From: Ralstonia sp. A12 | GTDB lineage: Bacteria > Pseudomonadota > Gammaproteobacteria > Burkholderiales > Burkholderiaceae | Reading direction: 5' to 3' | Length of the DNA: 64,000 bases | Assembly: GCF_000801955.1 (NCBI RefSeq) | Contig: NZ_JSZO01000002.1 | Coordinates: 310,001 to 374,000, forward strand | In this document: positions 59,809-64,000 of the stretch, one piece after another | Position numbering within the stretch: the first letter of the stretch is position 1 | Layout of the letters: each line of letters opens with the position of its first letter | The notes under the pieces: generated by a model | Told to the model about the DNA's origin: nothing | The model's input: the letters and a program-made list of their open reading frames with translations, nothing else | The model's database searches: none | Made by a program: the position numbers and the translations under genes

Positions 59809-62446
59809 ATGCCTGCGCGCGGCTGAGCGAGCGCAGCAGGCCTTCGAGGGCCGGCACTTCCAGCGGCCGGCCAAACAGGAAGCCCTGCACCTCGTCGCAG
59901 GCGTGTGTCGAGAGAAAGGCCGATTGCTCGGGTGTCTCCACGCCCTCTGCTGTGACGGTCATGTTCAGTGCGCGCGCCATCGCAATGATGGTCTTGGTCA
60001 ACGCCACGCAGTCGGCCACCGCAGGCACGCCGCTGATGAACGAGCGGTCGATCTTGATGTTGTGGATCGGCAAGCTGCGCAGGTACGACAGCGACGAAAA
60101 CCCGATGCCGAAGTCGTCCAGCGAAATGCGCACGCCACGTGCAGCCAGGCTCGTCAGTAGACGTTGCGTTGACAGGCGATCGGCCAATAGCACGCTCTCC
60201 GTCAACTCCAACTCCAGTCGTGATGACGTCATGCCCGATGCCTTGAGGGCTTCATCCACGTCGCGCTCGATCACGCCGGCATCGCATTGCCGTGCCGATA
60301 CGTTGACGGCCACGCGCCCCGTGAAGCCGAAGTTGCGCTCCCACGCCTGGCCCTGCGTGCAGGCCTGCATGAGCGCCCAGCGGCCGAGGTCGAGGATGTA
60401 GCCGGATTCTTCGGCCACGGCGATGAACTCGGTGGGCGACACCGCGCCGAGTTCCGGGTCAGACCACCGCATTAGTGCTTCCACTGCCACCAGTTCGCCC
60501 GAGGCGAGCGCGTACTTGGGCTGATACACCAGTCGCACCTGCCCACGCGCAAGTGCGCGGCGCATGCGCTCGTTGAGGGTGAAGCGGCGCAGCATCTGCG
60601 TTTCGAGCGCGCGCGAGTATCGCGCGATGCGGTTGCGGCCGTTCTCCTTGGCGCGGTACATGGCGGCTTCAGCATGGCTGACCAGCGTGCCGGCATCGTT
60701 GCCGTCATCCGGAAACGCCGTGACACCAATGCTGGCGGAGAGGTGCAGTTCTCGCTCGCCGCCGGTGAAGGGCTTGGCCAGCGCTTCGAGCACCTGCTGG
60801 GCGAGTGCATCAACGGTGTCAGGGTCGTCGATGGCTACGCAGAACTGGTCGCCGCCAAGGCGAGCCAGCAGCGCGCGCTGTCCGGCCTCGGCGCGGATGC
60901 GTTGCGCCGCCAGATTCAGCACCTGGTTGCCGACATGGTGGCCCATCGCCTCATTGACAGTCTTGAAGTGGTCCAGCCCGATATAGAGCAGTGCGGCCCG
61001 GCCGGTGGAGGGCAGAGCCAGGCGAGCGTCGAGCCGTTCGATGAACGCGGCGCGATTGGGCAGGCCGGTCAGCGAGTCTTTCGTTTCCAGCAGGCGCAGC
61101 TGCTCGTAGGTCGAACGTTCCGCCGTGATGTCGGTAAAGATGACCAGCACCGCATGCGGCGATGCGCTGTCCGGTGAAAACATCGGTAGCACCGATTCGC
61201 GCAGCCAAACGATTTGCCCGGTGCCGGCCGGTACGCCCACCACCACGTTGCTGATGGCGCGTCCGGTGCGCGCGGCCAACGTGGAAGGCCATGCCGCGCG
61301 AGGCAGGATGGTGCCGTCCTCGCCGAGCATCATGTCGCTCAGTGCCATGCGCGGGCGGCCTTTCCACGATGCGCCCGACAAGCGCAGGATCTCGGACGCG
61401 CTGCGGTTATATGACAGCACGCGGCCGTCGGTGGACAGCGTGAGCACGCCTTCGCTCAAGTGGTTGACGACCAGGCGGTATTGATCGCGCAGGTCACGCG
61501 CCTGGCGGTACTCGCCTTCGAGGCGCAGCAGCTTGACCAGCGCGCTGACATAACTGGCGCATGCGGCGCGCAATGCAACGTCGTCGGGCGCGGCATTGGC
61601 CGGTGCGGCGTAGAACAGGCATAGCAGGTCATCGCCCGAGGCCATGCCGCCATGCTGGGCCGGGATGCGGCATAGCCAACCGGGCAACGCAGTGCCGAGC
61701 GCGCGCGTGAGTACCTCGTGCAGGGCGGCCGGCGCATTGGACTGGCGGAGTAGTTCGATGGGCGCAACGTCATTCAACAGCGGCGCAACGCGAGCGAGTT
61801 CGACATCGAGTTCACCCGATGGGGGCGCCACCAGTTGCGCGCGCGCGGCTTGCGTACCGTACAACCGTGCCCGCCCAGAGACCACCCGCGTCACGACGCA
61901 TAACGCAGTGGGTAGTGCTGCTTCGAGCGCGCGCAAAAGCGCATGCAAACGCTCACCGAGCGAGGCCGCAGATGGCAGCGTAGACAGCAGGTGATCAAGG
62001 TGTTCGTGCGGCAACGCCGCGCCGATGGCTTCGGCGCTGAGGACACGCTCGCCGGCCTTGCCGGGCAGTTGCGCATCAAGCGGCAGGGGCAACCCGTGCA
62101 CGACCACCTGCTGCGCGGGCAGCCCGTCAAAACGTGTCGGCGTGACCGTCAGCCGGACCGTGACCGGCGCATCGGACGCGCCCAGGGAAACCGCAGAAAC
62201 CACCTGTGCAGCTGGCGTGACGGTTGCGTCGGGTGAATCCGCGTCCGTGCCCGCGTTGGCACTCAGCGTGACCGGCACATCCTGGAAGAAGCGCGAGAAC
62301 GGCTCACCGAGCAGTTGGTCGGCCGAGAGCGCGCGCACCATGCTGATGCCTGCTGCATTGGCATACACGATGCGACCTTCGAGAACGACGTAGAGGGGAA
62401 CGGGCAGACTTTGTGCCGACAGCGGGTAGGAAAGTTCGTCTTGCAT
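59807..62446 (-). CDS. PAS-GAF-like-PAS-GGDEF-EAL protein (c-di-GMP phosphodiesterase)
   Basis: An 879-residue signalling protein from ATG 62446 (GGAG 6 bases upstream; a TTG 96 bases earlier is unlikely). Order: PAS (about 12-120), GAF-like region (about 150-310), PAS (about 325-445), GGDEF (about 455-615) and EAL (about 625-870). The GGDEF signature reads GGDQF (531-535), so cyclase activity is probably lost. The EAL residues are intact: EALMRW (656-661), NVSARQ, DDFGIGFSS (777-785) and EGVE (835-838). It should degrade c-di-GMP under control of a cytosolic signal; it has no membrane segment. Confidence 0.9.
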   Translation of the reverse strand: MQDELSYPLSAQSLPVPLYVVLEGRIVYANAAGISMVRALSADQLLGEPFSRFFQDVPVTLSANAGTDADSPDATVTPAAQVVSAVSLGASDAPVTVRLTVTPTRFDGLPAQQVVVHGLPLPLDAQLPGKAGERVLSAEAIGAALPHEHLDHLLSTLPSAASLGERLHALLRALEAALPTALCVVTRVVSGRARLYGTQAARAQLVAPPSGELDVELARVAPLLNDVAPIELLRQSNAPAALHEVLTRALGTALPGWLCRIPAQHGGMASGDDLLCLFYAAPANAAPDDVALRAACASYVSALVKLLRLEGEYRQARDLRDQYRLVVNHLSEGVLTLSTDGRVLSYNRSASEILRLSGASWKGRPRMALSDMMLGEDGTILPRAAWPSTLAARTGRAISNVVVGVPAGTGQIVWLRESVLPMFSPDSASPHAVLVIFTDITAERSTYEQLRLLETKDSLTGLPNRAAFIERLDARLALPSTGRAALLYIGLDHFKTVNEAMGHHVGNQVLNLAAQRIRAEAGQRALLARLGGDQFCVAIDDPDTVDALAQQVLEALAKPFTGGERELHLSASIGVTAFPDDGNDAGTLVSHAEAAMYRAKENGRNRIARYSRALETQMLRRFTLNERMRRALARGQVRLVYQPKYALASGELVAVEALMRWSDPELGAVSPTEFIAVAEESGYILDLGRWALMQACTQGQAWERNFGFTGRVAVNVSARQCDAGVIERDVDEALKASGMTSSRLELELTESVLLADRLSTQRLLTSLAARGVRISLDDFGIGFSSLSYLRSLPIHNIKIDRSFISGVPAVADCVALTKTIIAMARALNMTVTAEGVETPEQSAFLSTHACDEVQGFLFGRPLEVPALEGLLRSLSRAQA

Positions 62447-63378
62447 CCCACGCTCCAACCAATGGTATTGCCCGAGACACCACGCAATGAATGTGTCCGC
62501 GGGCAACGCAACAGGCGCCAGCCTGCGGAGGCGGGACAACAACTTTCATGATGCGCAAAAGTCGCGTGTCGCGCAAATGATTGATTTGTGATTTATACAA
62601 CACACCGTGCATTTCATTTGGTCGCACGGTGCGCGGTTGTTTGCTGCGTAGGCAGTAAAGGGGTTTCTACCGATCGGGATTCAATCGATGCAGGCAATGC
62701 TGCATCTGAAGCGCGTTCCTTGTCGGTGAAATGCCGTTCGGCCTGGTGATGCGGGCGCACTGCCTACGCACTGGCATCAAGATACGAATTCGCATTGTGA
62801 AGGCGAAATTGATGTTCGCTCGGACGATTGGACGTTATGGAAAGAAAAAGATTGTGTCCGTAAACAGGATGCATACTGGCATGCCAAAGTGCAAAGCCGA
62901 CTGTAAAACACGGGCAAGGACGGATTCATCACCAATGCATCCGCCCACCAGCCTGCTGGGTCTGCTGCTTTGAAGCGGCTTTATCGTCTGTCACAAATGG
63001 ATCTTGGGTGTCGGCGCAATACGGTACCAATGTGAGTTGCCACGTCGTCTTGCGGCTGCGTACTGCAAGCTCCAGGCAATGTGTGTGTGGAAGTTGGCCT
63101 CGGAAATTGCGGAACCCATAAGCGCTTGCTAATGTGATGGCACTGAAATGCAGTGCATCGCAGGTTTGCGGTCTTGTCTGATCGCGTATACCAAGTAGAT
63201 GCGTCAATCTGACTTTCCGGTTGAATCCTGAGCATTCGGTATGCCTGATTTGATTCGAACCGTTTGGGTGCGCTTGCTGCGAGTAGCAGAGCGCGATCAA
63301 AACCGTTGAAATTTCATTTCAGTTATGAATACAATTGAACTAATATCTGACCCACAACAGGATTTATTGGGAGCGCAT
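62447..63378. other. AT-richer intergenic region upstream of H-NS gene
   Basis: Over 900 bases without a supported gene. Base composition looks lower in GC than the rest, with many stop codons. Weak frames at 62731-62973 (+) and 62929-63300 (-) have no family pattern, no good ribosome site and odd amino-acid content. It should contain the promoters of the PDE and H-NS genes, and may be an H-NS-bound or decayed region. Confidence 0.55.
62603..62631. promoter_or_regulatory. Inverted repeat upstream of PDE gene
   Basis: CACCGTGC (62603-62610) and GCACGGTG (62624-62631) are perfect 8-bp arms with 13 bases between; flanking ACAAC and GTTGT extend the symmetry. It lies about 160 bp before the PDE gene. 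Confidence 0.4.
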
Positions 63379-63669
63379 ATGGCGACATACAAGGAATTGG
63401 TTGCACAAAAGGCCAAGCTGGAAGAGCAGATCGAAACCGCCCGCGCCAAAGAACTGGAAGCCGTTATCCAGCAAGTGCGCCAAACGGTTGCCGAATACGG
63501 CTTGACCGCTGAAGATCTGGGCCTGGCTCCGCGTCGTGGCCGACGCGCTGGTGCCAAGGCGCCCGTCCCGGCGAAGTACCGCGACCCGAAGACGGGCGCA
63601 ACGTGGTCCGGCCGTGGTCGTGCACCGGCCTGGATCGGCAAGAACCGCGATAAGTTCCTGATCGCCTGA
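63379..63669 (+). CDS. H-NS family nucleoid protein
   Basis: A 96-residue H-NS-type protein of the short beta-proteobacterial (BpH3-like) kind. The N-terminal coiled coil (about 1-40: MATYKELVAQKAKLEEQ) mediates oligomerisation, a linker with RRGRRAGAKAP follows, and the C-terminal DNA-binding motif KYRDPKTGATWSGRGRAPAWI (about 65-85) contains the AT-hook-like loop. It binds AT-rich DNA and silences transferred genes. ATG 63379 has GGGAG upstream; the longer frame starts with unrelated residues. The AT-rich region before it may be self-bound. Confidence 0.93.
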   Translation: MATYKELVAQKAKLEEQIETARAKELEAVIQQVRQTVAEYGLTAEDLGLAPRRGRRAGAKAPVPAKYRDPKTGATWSGRGRAPAWIGKNRDKFLIA

Positions 63670-63687
63670 TTTGCCCCCTCGGGTACG

Positions 63688-63716
63688 ACGGCCCACCTGA
63701 CCGGTGGGCCGTTTTC
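63688..63716 (+). terminator. Intrinsic terminator after H-NS gene
   Basis: ACGGCCCACC (63688-63697) and GGTGGGCCGT (63703-63712) form a perfect 10-bp stem followed by TTTT. Confidence 0.85.
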
Positions 63717-63726
63717 GTTGGAGCGC

Positions 63727-64000
63727 ATGAGCGTTCCTGACTATAACGTCGACATGACGCCCCGCCTTCCTAAATACCTCGAACTGGCCGATCGCATCCG
63801 GCTCGACATCCTGCACGGTGCCTTGCCGGCCGGCAGCGTCGCCCCCAGCGAGAACGAAGTCGCTCAGCGCTATGGCGTGTCGCGGCTGACTGCCCGCCGC
63901 ACGCTCAATGAACTGGCCGCACGCGGGTTGCTCAAGCGCTCGCGCGGACAGCGCAGCGTGGTGCTTGACCGAGTGGGGCCACATCGTCCAGTGCTGTATG
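63727..64000 (+). CDS. GntR family transcriptional regulator, 5' part only (partial)
   Basis: The frame runs to the right edge, giving 91 residues. The winged helix is clear: PKYLELADRIRLDILHGALP, then PSENEVAQRYGVSRLTARRTLNELAARGLLKRSRG (quoted as two stretches). This is the N-terminal domain of GntR regulators, probably HutC/UTRA-type, but the effector domain lies outside the window. ATG 63727 or 63754 (MTPRLPKY) may be the start. Confidence 0.88.
   Translation, partial: MSVPDYNVDMTPRLPKYLELADRIRLDILHGALPAGSVAPSENEVAQRYGVSRLTARRTLNELAARGLLKRSRGQRSVVLDRVGPHRPVLY

Noticed and set aside
62731-63300. Two weak frames, one per strand, upstream of the H-NS gene
   Set aside because: Composition unlike neighbours, no recognisable domain and no ribosome site.
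1-64000. Prophage, insertion sequence, integrative element, CRISPR array or tRNA
   Set aside because: No transposase, integrase, phage structural gene, spaced direct repeats or tRNA T-loop pattern was seen on reading the sequence.

Overview
The window is a GC-rich, gene-dense stretch (about 62 protein genes, few gaps) of the kind found in Betaproteobacteria. The short H-NS protein near the right end, the CadR/CadA pair, the long-form LeuA, the many LysR, IclR and GlxA-type regulators and the isoquinoline-oxidoreductase-like molybdoenzyme together suggest Burkholderiaceae, most likely Ralstonia or Cupriavidus. This is inference from gene content; no database was searched. No rRNA, tRNA, CRISPR array, insertion sequence, integrase or phage gene was found.

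Layout. 1-3.1 kb: a compact chemosensory-like operon (CheA-like kinase without a CheW domain, one-TM receptor-like protein, CheC/CheX-type phosphatase, stand-alone CheY), with a 23-nt-arm inverted repeat before cheY. 3.1-9.3 kb: small membrane proteins, a thioredoxin-fold protein, Ohr, a methyltransferase, a GST, and a GlxA-type regulator divergent from an MFS transporter. 9.3-20.9 kb: a phosphoesterase coupled to a GNAT, a chemoreceptor, a secreted M20 peptidase, an SDR, a CGNR/ABATE regulator divergent from a nitronate-monooxygenase-like enzyme across a large palindrome, an alpha/beta hydrolase, a LysR regulator and a serine hydrolase.

20.9-35.5 kb is the centrepiece. It holds an ALDH7-type aldehyde dehydrogenase, a three-subunit flavin/iron-sulfur amine dehydrogenase, a four-gene ABC importer, an IclR regulator, a D-2-hydroxyglutarate-dehydrogenase-like flavoprotein, a 2-aminoadipate-type aminotransferase, a DUF1338/HglS oxygenase and a LysR regulator. 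In order these can carry a cyclic lysine derivative such as pipecolate through aminoadipate semialdehyde, 2-aminoadipate, 2-oxoadipate and D-2-hydroxyglutarate to 2-oxoglutarate, with uptake and control in the same locus. The substrate is inferred.

35.6-43.4 kb: a PadR/AphA-type regulator, a nitronate-monooxygenase-like protein, an NTF2-like protein behind two TGCA-N6-TGCA sites, a universal stress protein, and a CitMHS/AtuA/VOC/LysR operon whose AtuA is encoded as two proteins. 43.4-48.5 kb: metal handling: a Zn/Cd/Pb P-type ATPase behind a MerR-type promoter, a MuiA-like protein, CadR and a Cys-rich copper-binding four-helix protein. 48.6-50.7 kb: leuA preceded by a probable leucine leader peptide rich in rare CTA codons. 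50.9-54.8 kb: an iorAB-like molybdenum hydroxylase, a second Ohr and a MocA-like cytidylyltransferase. 54.9-58.9 kb: a GlxA-type regulator divergent from a tautomerase/MFS/cupin/VOC operon. 58.9-64 kb: a DnaA-box cluster, a small lipoprotein, a PAS/GGDEF/EAL protein with a degenerate GGDEF motif, a long AT-richer gap, H-NS and the start of a GntR regulator.
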